From the NCBI RefSeq assembly GCF_018343615.1, contig NZ_JAGYPI010000001.1:496001-560000 (forward strand): a stretch of DNA of 64,000 nucleotides, in the 5' to 3' direction. Each line of letters starts with the position of its first letter. Position 1 is the first letter of the stretch. Below are positions 44,180 through 52,603 of the stretch, in pieces. Both the position numbers and the translations under genes were made by a program. The DNA comes from Bacillus sp. FJAT-49736. GTDB taxonomy: Bacteria; Bacillota; Bacilli; Bacillales; Bacillaceae_C. Under the pieces are notes generated by a model. It was not told the origin of the DNA. It searched no databases and saw only the letters and a list, made by a program, of their open reading frames with translations.

Positions 44180-44719
44180 ATGATTAAGAACCGATCTGCT
44201 TTGTTATTAATGGATTTACAATTTGGGCCATTGTGGGGCACTATTAATAAGGAAGAGGTCATATGTACTATAAAAAAATTAATAGAGAAAGCCAAATTAG
44301 AAAATGTTCCAATTATATATACCCAGCATGAAGAATTAACTGGGGGTATATTAATACGAAATTCTCCATTTTGGCAATTGGAGGAGAGCTTAGTCCCAGG
44401 ACATGATATTATAATTCCTAAGTTGGCAACGGATGCATTTTATCAAACAAAACTTAATGAAATCCTAGCAGATTTAGGTGTAACGCATTTAGTTATAGCT
44501 GGAGCAAGAACAGAATATTGTGTAGATACGACATGTAGGGTGGCTATATCATTAGGCTATGATGTTATACTAGTAGAAGATGGGCATACAACTGTCGATG
44601 GAATACTACCAGCGAAGAGAATAATTGATCATCATAATTATCATTTAAGTACTGTTGGAACACCTGAACGTAAGATAAAAGTGATGAAAGAAAGTGATAT
44701 TGGATTTTATAAGGAGTAG
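44180..44719 (+). CDS. Cysteine hydrolase (isochorismatase family)
   Basis: About 179 residues. Triad: Asp in LLLMDLQFG, Lys in IIPKLATDAF, Cys in GARTEYCVDTTCRVA near residue 114. Members cleave isochorismate, nicotinamide, carbamoyl or similar amides. ATG at 44180 fits SD AAAGGA better than the GTG at 44171. It lies between the M20 peptidase and an unknown helical protein and is probably in one operon with them, which hints at amide breakdown. Confidence 0.88.
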   Translation: MIKNRSALLLMDLQFGPLWGTINKEEVICTIKKLIEKAKLENVPIIYTQHEELTGGILIRNSPFWQLEESLVPGHDIIIPKLATDAFYQTKLNEILADLGVTHLVIAGARTEYCVDTTCRVAISLGYDVILVEDGHTTVDGILPAKRIIDHHNYHLSTVGTPERKIKVMKESDIGFYKE

Positions 44720-44723
44720 GTAA

Positions 44724-45242
44724 ATGCTAATAACAATGAGTAGAGATCATTTTAATTCTCTAAAAGATGAAGAATTACCTCGTGCTTGTTTCGAGCACAT
44801 AATTCCCTTAATACGAGGGAAAAACACCTCGGTAAAAGAAGAAATCTATAAAAAGCTTTCGAAGAAGCAAAAAGCGTTATTTATGTTTAATGCGTATTAT
44901 AATCACGCAATTAATTCTCTAGTTGAGTTTTATTGGTGGAGTTCTTATTATCTTGCACAGCCTAATGCTTGGTCAGAAATCAAAAAGGCATTACAATATT
45001 TCAATGCTGAGCTAATGCTTCATATTATTCTTGAGATTGAAGAGGCACTTAAAGATAAAATAGAAGTAGAGTACATGGAAAGCTTTGAAGTTCCTTATAA
45101 GGAACTTCAGAGAAATCCTGAGTTATACAACACAATAAATCGGATATTCACTAACTTAAATGAAATTTCTTTATCCACATTAACTATAATTGGAAAGAAT
45201 ATTAGAAATAACCCATATGAATTCATATACTTTGGAGAGTAA
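44724..45242 (+). CDS. Unknown all-helical protein
   Basis: 172 residues, no membrane segment or signal peptide. It starts 4 bases after the cysteine hydrolase stop and is probably translated in series. Mostly amphipathic helices (e.g. AELMLHIILEIEEALKDK) with a FYWWSSYYL aromatic patch near residue 72. Not recognised. Confidence 0.65.
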   Translation: MLITMSRDHFNSLKDEELPRACFEHIIPLIRGKNTSVKEEIYKKLSKKQKALFMFNAYYNHAINSLVEFYWWSSYYLAQPNAWSEIKKALQYFNAELMLHIILEIEEALKDKIEVEYMESFEVPYKELQRNPELYNTINRIFTNLNEISLSTLTIIGKNIRNNPYEFIYFGE

Positions 45243-45305
45243 ATTGGGTAAAACTTGCGCAATTATATTCAACTTATTAATGTCAATAAAAATGGAGTGG
45301 GATGG

Positions 45306-46184
45306 ATGGGAAAGAGAACCATTTATAAAAGCGCTGAGGGAAAAACATATATTACCCAACACTATGAAAATTATATACAGTCATTAATATTCGATGTCGA
45401 AAGGGTATATGTTGACACAAGTTATGGGAAAACTCATGTTCTTGTATCAGGTCCACAAGAAGGAAAGCCTATATTTATTTTCCAAGGTGGGAATTGTATA
45501 AATCCCATGACATTATCTTGGTTTACATCCCTTACAGACATGTATAGAATATACGCGCCAGATACCATTGGTCATCCCGGCTATAGTGAAGAAAATAGGA
45601 TTTCTGCGAAAGATCATAGTTTTGCCCAGTGGATTCTAGAATTAATGAATCATTTTAATATTGATCGATGTGCATTTATCGGTCCATCATATGGGGCAGG
45701 GATCATTTTAAGATTAGCGGCATTTATGCCAAATAAAATAAAATGTGCCGTATTAGTTTCGCCTGCGGGAATAGGATTAGGATCTAAACTAAAAATGATG
45801 AAAGATGTTTTAGTACCCCTAACCTTATTTTATATAACATCCTCGGAAAAATATCTTAATAAAATTGCAGGAGCATTATCAAATAATAGTATGAAAGAAA
45901 TAGATAAAAAGATTATTGGAGATGTATTTACATACACCAAGCTTGAACAAGAGATGCCCAAATTAACAGAAAAAAAGGAGCTTGTTCATTACCATGCACC
46001 TACATTAGTCATTGCGGGAGAAAAGGATATTTTTTTCCCCGAGAAGAAAGTCTATAAAATTTCTAATAATATAATCCGAAATCTTGTAGATTTCAAATCT
46101 TATGATATAGGTCATTTCCCCTCGGAAGAATACTTAGTAAAAATAAATAATGATATAAAGAAGTTTTTGAAAGAAAATTATTAA
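45306..46184 (+). CDS. Alpha/beta hydrolase
   Basis: About 292 residues; ATG at 45306 has an SD (GGAGTGGG) and matches the usual family start; the TTG at 45255 is an alternative. Oxyanion region FQGGNCINPM replaces HGxxx, nucleophile elbow GPSYGAG near residue 130 (Ser kept), Asp in AGEKDIFFP, His in YDIGHFPSEE. Similar in layout to the hydrolase at 34702. Substrate unknown. Possibly the last gene of the M20/cysteine hydrolase operon. Confidence 0.87.
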   Translation: MGKRTIYKSAEGKTYITQHYENYIQSLIFDVERVYVDTSYGKTHVLVSGPQEGKPIFIFQGGNCINPMTLSWFTSLTDMYRIYAPDTIGHPGYSEENRISAKDHSFAQWILELMNHFNIDRCAFIGPSYGAGIILRLAAFMPNKIKCAVLVSPAGIGLGSKLKMMKDVLVPLTLFYITSSEKYLNKIAGALSNNSMKEIDKKIIGDVFTYTKLEQEMPKLTEKKELVHYHAPTLVIAGEKDIFFPEKKVYKISNNIIRNLVDFKSYDIGHFPSEEYLVKINNDIKKFLKENY

Positions 46185-46246
46185 GTAATTATCAAAAATT
46201 TTAGTTAAAAGTTTATTTTTATCTTCCTAATATCTTTACAAAAAAA

Positions 46247-46681
46247 GTGAAGAAGGTGTTTAAAATAAAGGGTGAACTTATAGAAAAACTTACAAATGAT
46301 CAAATAATAGATTTGCATCATTTATTCCAACTGGAATGGTGGACTAAGGGGAGAAAACTAGAAGATATCCAGAGTATGATTGAAAACTCCGATGTAATAG
46401 TTGCCTATTGCGATCTAGAAACGAAAGAGCTAGTTGCATTTGCAAGGGTCTTGACTGATTTCGTCTATAAAGCCCTGATTCTTGATGTAATTGTAAAAGA
46501 ATCATATAGAGGGAAAGATTTAGGCCGTGGGCTGCTAGATAAAATAATGGAACATCCTTTATTAAAAGATGTAAAGCATTTTGAGTTATATTGCAAATCA
46601 GAAATGTTGCCATATTATCGGAAATGGGGATTCACTGAGGATATTAGAGATATATTTTTCATGAGAAAAGAAGCTAATTAA
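46247..46681 (+). CDS. GNAT N-acetyltransferase
   Basis: 144 residues. VAFARVLTDFVYKALILDVIV strand pair, then KESYRGKDLGRGLLDKIMEHP, the acetyl-CoA pyrophosphate loop (R-G-x-x-L-G), and LPYYRKWGF. Compact single-domain GNAT. Start is a GTG with a weak SD. Acceptor unknown. Confidence 0.85.
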   Translation: MKKVFKIKGELIEKLTNDQIIDLHHLFQLEWWTKGRKLEDIQSMIENSDVIVAYCDLETKELVAFARVLTDFVYKALILDVIVKESYRGKDLGRGLLDKIMEHPLLKDVKHFELYCKSEMLPYYRKWGFTEDIRDIFFMRKEAN

Positions 46682-46700
46682 TCAGTGAGTGTTTTAAATT

Positions 46701-47126
46701 GTGGAGTGTAAAGTGTTTATTTTTACCTCTTTTTATATTTACACTATGTGGTTCATTCTTATATGTTACGGTGTTTTTTACGGAACACCTAAGTTACTTA
46801 GGAAAGGCATATTGGATCGTTTTTACTTTAATAACATGACAGCAACGGTTTGGTATTTGGTTGTTGGGGCTAGGGTTTTTACCATTATTTTTGACCAGCT
46901 CCTTGAACCTTTAGGAAAGTTTTTCGCTAAGCAGCGCTTATTAAAACCTCTAGGTTATCTTCCTGCTCCATTTAATCCTTTGAAAAAAAGAATAGATTTA
47001 CTTCCTTCAGAATTTTTTGGAGTTCGTTTATATGGTAAACGGAGATTGATACCGTGCTTTATTCCTCTCCATTTAATTGCAATGCTTAGTGAAAAAAGAT
47101 GCGGAAAGGCTTTATTCTTCCTCTAA
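46701..47126 (+). CDS. Uncertain membrane-associated ORF, perhaps decayed
   Basis: 141 codons with a hydrophobic N-terminal third (FTSFYIYTMWFILICYGVFY) and a basic second half. No SD is clear. Another frame of the same stretch also looks hydrophobic, and fragments of membrane-like sequence continue past the stop to about 47340, so this may be a frameshifted old gene. Family not recognised. Confidence 0.35.
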   Translation: MECKVFIFTSFYIYTMWFILICYGVFYGTPKLLRKGILDRFYFNNMTATVWYLVVGARVFTIIFDQLLEPLGKFFAKQRLLKPLGYLPAPFNPLKKRIDLLPSEFFGVRLYGKRRLIPCFIPLHLIAMLSEKRCGKALFFL

Positions 47127-47543
47127 AGATAGAAATGTTTGGAAGCTATCCGTGGATAATAAATGGTTTGCTTTGAGCATGGGTAGTACATGCTTGTCTC
47201 AAGTGGCATTTTATCAATATGCTTTTTAGCATGCTTATTGCTCCAGGGATTGTCCAATTCACAGGTTCCACTTGGGCCTCATTTGCTGCACACTCCATTG
47301 GGAATAGTTTATTGTGGGTTTTTTAATTTGGGGCATCCTTCTTAAGACTCCTAAACAACAGCCGAATTAGGATAAACTTCATAAATCCGGATAAAAGAAG
47401 TAAGGGCGTACTGAATAATATGTCCTTACTTTTTTATGGGGATAAGATAATTACACATTTTGTATGAAATGCTATGAACTAGTCTACTGTAGAAAATTTA
47501 TCGTTGAAAATGTATAATGAATTTGTAATATTAGGAAAAACAA
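47127..47543. other. Non-coding or decayed stretch with a terminator
   Basis: 417 bases. Fragments such as FTGSTWASFAAHSIGN in one frame look like a decayed membrane gene. A terminator-like hairpin AAGTAAGG / CCTTACTT with T6 lies at 47398-47436. Confidence 0.4.
47398..47436 (+). terminator. Rho-independent terminator
   Basis: Stem AAGTAAGG / CCTTACTT plus T run, downstream of the decayed ORF. Confidence 0.6.
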
Positions 47544-48389
47544 GTGGGGGAATGCGTCCTGAGGTATGTGAATTTGAAATTACCCAACACAAAGCTTATG
47601 TTGTCCCGTTTTGATTCCTTTTCATCGGACCCGGTTGAACATGAACATGGGGATGATTATCAAATAACCATTCCTTTAGAAGGAAGTACTTTTTTAGATC
47701 AGAATAAAGTAGTAAATAAAGTAGAATCAAGTAAGCATTTTCTAACATTTCCCGGAGAAAAGCATTTTCATTTTACAGAAGAAAATAAAAGTCGGATATT
47801 GTTAGTAAATATAAATAAGCATTTTCTTGATCACGTTATTTCAACAAAATTAAATAACCATGTAAATGAATTAGAATTCTTTAACCATATTGATTACTCC
47901 TCCGAAAAACTAATTAAAACGGCAGACGAAATGATTAAGCTTAATCTCTTTGATAATGAAAATGAAATTCGAACAGAAGAGTTGGAATGGGAACTAGTCG
48001 AATTATTTTTATCCCTCCAAAAAGGTACTCACTCCGAATGGTGGGAAAAAGAGTATAAAGTAAATAGCAATCCAATTATAAAAAATGTTATTGGTTATAT
48101 GGAAGAAAATTATTCTAATGATTTATCATTAGATATATTAGCTGACCATTGCCGATTGAGTAAATTTTATTTAATTAAGCTCTTCAAGGAAGCTTTAGGA
48201 TGTACGCCAAGTCAGTTTTTATTAAGGATTCGATTAGAGCACGCTAAAGATCTATTATTAAAGACAAATTTTGATATTACAAGAATTTGCTTTGAAGTAG
48301 GATTTGGAAGTCTTAGTACTTTTGAACGTGTATTTAAAAAAAGATGGGGAATGACTATTTCTGAATTTAGGAAAAAACACAAAGCTTAA
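47544..48389 (+). CDS. AraC family transcriptional regulator with cupin domain
   Basis: 281 residues. The N-terminal half is an AraC-type cupin sensor (VEHEHGDDYQITIPLEGS near residue 35). C-terminal double helix-turn-helix: LSLDILADHCRLSKFYLIKLFKE in part, GCTPSQFLLRIRLEHAKDLL, then ITRICFEVGFGSLSTFERVFKKRWG with the complete second helix. Start GTG at 47544 or 47568, no strong SD. Ligand unknown. Unlike the remnant at 31725 it is intact. Confidence 0.88.
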   Translation: MGECVLRYVNLKLPNTKLMLSRFDSFSSDPVEHEHGDDYQITIPLEGSTFLDQNKVVNKVESSKHFLTFPGEKHFHFTEENKSRILLVNINKHFLDHVISTKLNNHVNELEFFNHIDYSSEKLIKTADEMIKLNLFDNENEIRTEELEWELVELFLSLQKGTHSEWWEKEYKVNSNPIIKNVIGYMEENYSNDLSLDILADHCRLSKFYLIKLFKEALGCTPSQFLLRIRLEHAKDLLLKTNFDITRICFEVGFGSLSTFERVFKKRWGMTISEFRKKHKA

Positions 48390-48560
48390 TATTTACCTTT
48401 TTCGAAGCGCGATAATCATCGTGCTTTTTACTTTTTCAATGGCTAAATCAGAATTTTTTCATCGTATAATCTTTCGATGTTTCGGAACAAAAGAACAAGC
48501 GAATTGAATTTAGCCTTAATATGCTAATTAAAATTAGCAATTAGGAAGGAGTGGGGTTAA

Positions 48561-48689
48561 ATGATTTGTCAATGTTCATCTGGCTGTAAATGCAGTCCTT
48601 GGCGTAAATGTTCTGCTTCCTGTACTTGTAATTCTATAAATAAAACCAAAAGTAAAAGTTGTTGTGGATCTAAAGATAATAAAAAGTAA
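48561..48689 (+). CDS. Cys-rich metallothionein-like mini-protein
   Basis: 42 residues with nine cysteines (3, 5, 9, 11, 17, 21, 23, 34, 35) in CxC, CxxxC and CC patterns, and Lys/Ser between them. SD AGGAAGGAG is strong and the ATG has good spacing. The CxC spacing is like metallothioneins, but I cannot match it to a named family; a Cys-rich spore-coat peptide is an alternative. No signal peptide. Confidence 0.7.
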   Translation: MICQCSSGCKCSPWRKCSASCTCNSINKTKSKSCCGSKDNKK

Positions 48690-49234
48690 TTAATTGAAAC
48701 ATATTATCCGTGAGAATTATAAGCTGGTTCAAGAATAAACGGAGGAAAATCTTAAATTAAGATACGTAAGTTATCAGTACTCGTCAGTTATTTCATATGT
48801 AAAGGCAGTGTAACCAACTATACACTGCCTAAAACCTTAAATTTCTAGTAATCGTAAGTCGATTCTTTATTTGATTTAAGCTGTTTTCGTATTACTTGTT
48901 GTTTTTCGTATATTGTTATAAACCCTAATATAGACTTAGCCCGGGGCATCATTTCTTAGGAAGGATATGATTCTATTAGCAAAAGTCAGGTCGTTACTAG
49001 GATATTTGTCTAAAAAAGCAACAATGTTTAAGAAAAGAGCCTTGATTTATAAAGCCCACGTTCAAAAACACGGATTAACTTTTTCCTATATTGAATAATT
49101 AATTTCTCCTCAATCCCTAATAAATCATATTAACTTCGTTATCCCCATAATATTCAGCTATCCGAGAGTAGGGACAAAATATACTACTTAATTAGGAAGC
49201 AAGTACCTTTATCCTATATATCGAATATCCACAA
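48690..49234. other. Intergenic region with hairpin and a small uncertain ORF
   Basis: 545 bases. It contains the hairpin GGCAGTGTA / TACACTGCC at 48803-48828 (no clear T run) and the 43-codon frame at 48967. One CGGAGG motif like those at 42383 occurs near 48737. Otherwise AT-rich. Confidence 0.4.
48967..49098 (+). CDS. Small basic ORF, uncertain
   Basis: 43 codons (MILLAKVRSLLGYLSKKA...KHGLTFSYIE), Lys-rich. AGGAAGG lies only about 3 bases upstream, closer than usual. It could be a small gene or the end of a lost one. Confidence 0.3.
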   Translation: MILLAKVRSLLGYLSKKATMFKKRALIYKAHVQKHGLTFSYIE

Positions 49235-49456
49235 TTAAGCGTTACCAACCGTTGGCTGTTCAATGACACTTGTTTCAAGTGCATTATTCACGCTTATTAC
49301 GTTATTGTGTACGTTAAATGCTGCGGTAGCGCCGCCACTACCACCGACCGCTTCCTTTAATGTAGATTTAGGAGAAAGCCATGCCAAATCCCCAAATTGT
49401 ACATTGGCAGCACCAGCAATATCTAAAATCTGTAGAGTTCCTAAGAATGCAGGCAT
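49235..49456 (-). CDS. GerPA/GerPF-like spore germination protein (copy 1)
   Basis: 73 residues; ATG at 49456 with SD AAAGGA is preferred to the TTG at 49465. Family marks: MPAFLGTLQI at the start, FGDLAWLSPKS near residue 23, and a GGSGGATAAF segment. GerP proteins help germinants pass the spore coat in Bacillus. Near identical in layout to the two copies that follow upstream. Monocistronic or in a tandem array on the minus strand. Confidence 0.82.
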   Translation of the reverse strand: MPAFLGTLQILDIAGAANVQFGDLAWLSPKSTLKEAVGGSGGATAAFNVHNNVISVNNALETSVIEQPTVGNA

Positions 49457-49538
49457 ATGAATCAATTCCTTTCAACTATTGTTATCCTAATCAAATTTGA
49501 TAAATAATGTAAAATCTAACCTTTACATAATGCTTTAT

Positions 49539-49760
49539 TTAAGCATTAGCAGCTATTGTTTGATCTACTACGCTCGTATTTAATGCATTGTTCACACTAA
49601 TTATATTATTGCTAATGTTAAATGCTGCGGTAGCTCCACCACTACCACCGATTGCTTCCTTTGTTGCTGATTTAGGGGAAAGCCATGCTAGATCCCCGAA
49701 ATGAACATTAGCGGTGCCACCGATATTCATTATTTGTGTTGCGCCTAAGAATGCTGGCAA
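49539..49760 (-). CDS. GerPA/GerPF-like spore germination protein (copy 2)
   Basis: 73 residues from a TTG with SD AAAAAGGA at normal distance. MPAFLGATQIMNIGG, HFGDLAWLSPKS and EAIGGSGGATAAFN place it with copy 1, the closest relative. The TTG start may lower its expression. Confidence 0.82.
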   Translation of the reverse strand: MPAFLGATQIMNIGGTANVHFGDLAWLSPKSATKEAIGGSGGATAAFNISNNIISVNNALNTSVVDQTIAANA

Positions 49761-49933
49761 TTAAATCAGTCCTTTTTTTACTTTTTTATATGCTATTCAA
49801 ACTATTTTTATTTGAATATGCGGATATCTTGTATATTTTAAAGGGGCGAAAGCAGGATGATAAGCAAGGTAAATATGAGAGATTGGTGCTTGTTATCAAA
49901 CAATTATTAGAAAGGTTTAACTGCTGTTGAATA

Positions 49934-50155
49934 TTATTTATTTTCCTTTATTTCTTGATCAACTACACTTTTATTTAGTGCATTGTTTAAATTATATAGA
50001 TTATTTTCTAAGTTAATGGCAGCAACATTTCCACCGCTTACACCATTGGAACTCTTTAAAACCGATTTTGGAGAAAGCCAAGCAGCATCCCCAAAAATTA
50101 CATCGGCTGTCCCCCCAATATTTAATATTTGAGTTGAAGTTAAGAAAGCGGGCAT
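49934..50155 (-). CDS. GerPA/GerPF-like spore germination protein (copy 3)
   Basis: 73 residues, ATG with SD AAAGGATGG. MPAFLTSTQILNIGG, FGDAAWLSPKS and a SGGNVAAINL segment. More diverged than copies 1 and 2. It is the first of the three in the direction of transcription. Confidence 0.82.
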   Translation of the reverse strand: MPAFLTSTQILNIGGTADVIFGDAAWLSPKSVLKSSNGVSGGNVAAINLENNLYNLNNALNKSVVDQEIKENK

Positions 50156-50375
50156 ATTATTCCATCCTTTTTGTTTTATTTTTAAATATCCTATTCAAAA
50201 TAGGCAAAATTGGGTGGGCGAAAAAAGAAGAAATGAAAAAGAATATCGCTTGGAGGATAAGTTGCCGTTCCTAAATGATATTGAAAATAACATTCAAGGT
50301 TTTTTTTTACTTTTTAGGAAAAGATATTATCATTACTATGTCTTTTTCTAGGGTGTGTTGAAGGGAGATATTGGA

Positions 50376-50849
50376 ATGTCGATTGTTGTGATCAGCACGC
50401 TGACGTGGTTATTAATAATCGTGTTTGCTGTAGCTCCAAAAAGGTTTACTATTATAGAACTGATCTTCCAGTATTTCGTAAGTGTGATACTAACCGTAAC
50501 CATTTTCAGTATTTTGGACATTAAATTTCACTGGGTTATTGCCACTAGGGAAGTAGAAAGGGGAATAGCATTAAACATTAGCCGTTTTATGGAGATTCCC
50601 ATGCTCATGATAATAACGACAAATATTATGTATGCTCCAATTCGCGTGCGATTTCGTTGTGTGATTGCAGTGGTGGCAAGCTTCCTTTTGACAATAAATG
50701 ATTGGATTTTGACATCATTACATATTATCCATTATACAAATTGGAAATATTATTATGCGTTCATCATGTATATGTTATTTATGGTTGCGTTTATGTGGAT
50801 AACAATTTGGTTTTCCCGTTTGCGTAGAGGAGGCATCGAAAACATTTGA
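50376..50849 (+). CDS. CBO0543-like membrane protein (copy 2)
   Basis: About 157 residues, with four or five hydrophobic segments. ATG at 50376 with SD GAAGGGAG. The AVAPKRFTIIELIFQYF start and LDIKFHWV near residue 46 resemble CBO0543-type proteins. It overlaps the next gene by 4 bases (TTGA) and is divergent from the GerP-like triplet, which supports a spore-related role. Function unknown. Confidence 0.7.
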   Translation: MSIVVISTLTWLLIIVFAVAPKRFTIIELIFQYFVSVILTVTIFSILDIKFHWVIATREVERGIALNISRFMEIPMLMIITTNIMYAPIRVRFRCVIAVVASFLLTINDWILTSLHIIHYTNWKYYYAFIMYMLFMVAFMWITIWFSRLRRGGIENI

Positions 50850-51370
50850 AAGAGATTGTATATGATAATCATTTTAATAAGAATGAATGGTTTATCCTTG
50901 TATCGCTTTGTATAGGGGTTATAATGATTTATCTCTTTCCTAAACGATTTTGCAAGCAAATTGCCATTATCTTTTTTATGTGTGGTGTTTTTTTCGGATT
51001 CTTTTCAGATCATACCTTAAGTGTTGTCCCTATAAGCTTTTATGATATTGGTGACACATCTGATTTTGAATTTATGGATTTATTATCCCAAATAAATTAT
51101 GGACCATATAGTTATTTGTTCTTTTATATATATGATCGCTACCGCATTAAGCTAAAATTCTCTCCAATCTATATTTTATGTTGTTCGTGGATAAGTGTTG
51201 GTTTGGAGCTTTTGTCCGATGTATTTGGTGTTTATCATTACCAGCATGGGTATAATATTTATTATTCATATGCCATATACCTTATTGTCTTTAGCATTTG
51301 GACTGGTCTTTATCATATTGTTAAGATGCATGGAATAAAGCAGGTAGGTTTAAATACGGATATGAGATAA
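50846..51370 (+). CDS. CBO0543-like membrane protein (copy 3)
   Basis: 174 residues from a TTG overlapping the previous stop; SD AGAGGAGG lies inside the upstream gene. Five membrane segments; the centre reads IGDTSDFEFMDLLSQINYGPYSYLFFYIYD-like (loop around residues 70-90). Translation is coupled to copy 2, so the two probably form a heteromer. Confidence 0.7.
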   Translation: MKEIVYDNHFNKNEWFILVSLCIGVIMIYLFPKRFCKQIAIIFFMCGVFFGFFSDHTLSVVPISFYDIGDTSDFEFMDLLSQINYGPYSYLFFYIYDRYRIKLKFSPIYILCCSWISVGLELLSDVFGVYHYQHGYNIYYSYAIYLIVFSIWTGLYHIVKMHGIKQVGLNTDMR

Positions 51371-51398
51371 GGAGACTCTTATTGAAAGTCTCCTTATT
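51368..51398. terminator. Bidirectional terminator
   Basis: Stem AAGGAGACT / AGTCTCCTT directly after the CBO0543 pair and before the convergent hydrolase gene. Confidence 0.8.
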
Positions 51399-51420
51399 TA
51401 TTGCAATATTCAATTCCTTC

Positions 51421-52248
51421 TTATCCTTCTTTTAAAAACTTTTTAATGGACTCGTAAATTTCTAACGGCTTTTCCTCTGGTATCGCATGGCCGGTTTCTT
51501 CAAGAACCACGAGTTCAGAATGAGCGAGGTCATTTTTAAGCCGTTCTCCTACATGAAGCGGCTGTGACAGGTCATGCTCTCCCCAAATTAATAGACACTT
51601 TGATTTAATTTGATTTAAAACATGGGAAGGTAAATCACCTTCCCAATCCCGAATCATTCTTGTTAGGGCATTGAATATTTTATTTTGTAAGAAAGGCTGT
51701 AAATACCCCTCAATCATTTCGTTATTAATTAAGGAATGATTATAAAGTGTTTCTTCTAAATTTTTGACAATTCCGGTTTTCGCAAGCCATCGTTTCACAA
51801 ATAGATGGGAAAAAGGAAAATAGCTAAACATCCTTAATGTCCATTTTTGACGTTTGAGATAAGATGAGCTGGATAGGAGAACTACCTTCTCAGCAAATTC
51901 AGGCATAAGATGTAGGATATTCAACACCACCTGTCCGCCCATTGAATGCCCAATTAATACAGGCTCTTTTATACCGAAATAATCAATTATTTGAATAACA
52001 GTCCGTGCTAAATTTTGATAAGAATAAATAAATCGCTTTGATTTGTCGCTCCTCCCAAATGGAGGCAAATCAATAGAAAGAACCTGGAAGTCCCTATTTA
52101 GTAATGGGATTAAATGACGAAAGGTAAAGGTCGAAGACAAAAAACCATGTAATAGAACAACGGTTTTCTCATTTTCGTTTGGGTAAAATTCATAATAAAC
52201 ATTGATTCCATTTACAAAATGATGTCCGGTTAAAACGGATTCCTTCAT
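51421..52248 (-). CDS. Alpha/beta hydrolase
   Basis: 275 residues. VVLLHGFLSSTFTFRHL (oxyanion loop), GHSMGG with the nucleophile Ser near residue 107, Asp in WGEHDLSQPL, His in LEETGHAIPEEKP. Similar to the meta-cleavage hydrolase/epoxide hydrolase-like group. SD GGAAGAG. Cytosolic; substrate unknown. Confidence 0.9.
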   Translation of the reverse strand: MKESVLTGHHFVNGINVYYEFYPNENEKTVVLLHGFLSSTFTFRHLIPLLNRDFQVLSIDLPPFGRSDKSKRFIYSYQNLARTVIQIIDYFGIKEPVLIGHSMGGQVVLNILHLMPEFAEKVVLLSSSSYLKRQKWTLRMFSYFPFSHLFVKRWLAKTGIVKNLEETLYNHSLINNEMIEGYLQPFLQNKIFNALTRMIRDWEGDLPSHVLNQIKSKCLLIWGEHDLSQPLHVGERLKNDLAHSELVVLEETGHAIPEEKPLEIYESIKKFLKEG

Positions 52249-52487
52249 TACTCTTCCTCCGATTCATATCCATAAATCAACATTAACTTTCCCGAAATAG
52301 ATAATTTTTACACCACATTTGAAAAGTAAAAAATGCAATGATATTAATTGACAATTAGGAATTTTTCTATCGTGATAGGAATTACTGTTTGTAGTTGTTT
52401 GAGGATCAACTATTTAGTGAATTAGAATCAGAAGGGTATTTCTTGCTCTAACTACCTTTCACCAAAAAAAGAATTAAATTCAAGTGA

Positions 52488-52516
52488 AATCACCAAGCGT
52501 TGCTTGGTGATTTCTT
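52488..52516. terminator. Hairpin terminator
   Basis: Perfect 12-bp stem AAATCACCAAGC / GCTTGGTGATTT with a 2-base loop region, upstream of the MBL gene and in the leader side of the divergent hydrolase. It may end an unannotated short transcript or act as a leader hairpin. Confidence 0.55.
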
Positions 52517-52603
52517 CATTAATGAAAATGAGGTATTAGAAAAATATTTCCGGAATGATAAAGGTATACTATTTACATATTAACTGAATAAGGAGAATGA
52601 TTA

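Noticed and set aside
46701-47126. Confident call of a membrane transporter here
   Set aside because: No SD, competing hydrophobic frames and downstream remnants; kept only as a low-confidence ORF.
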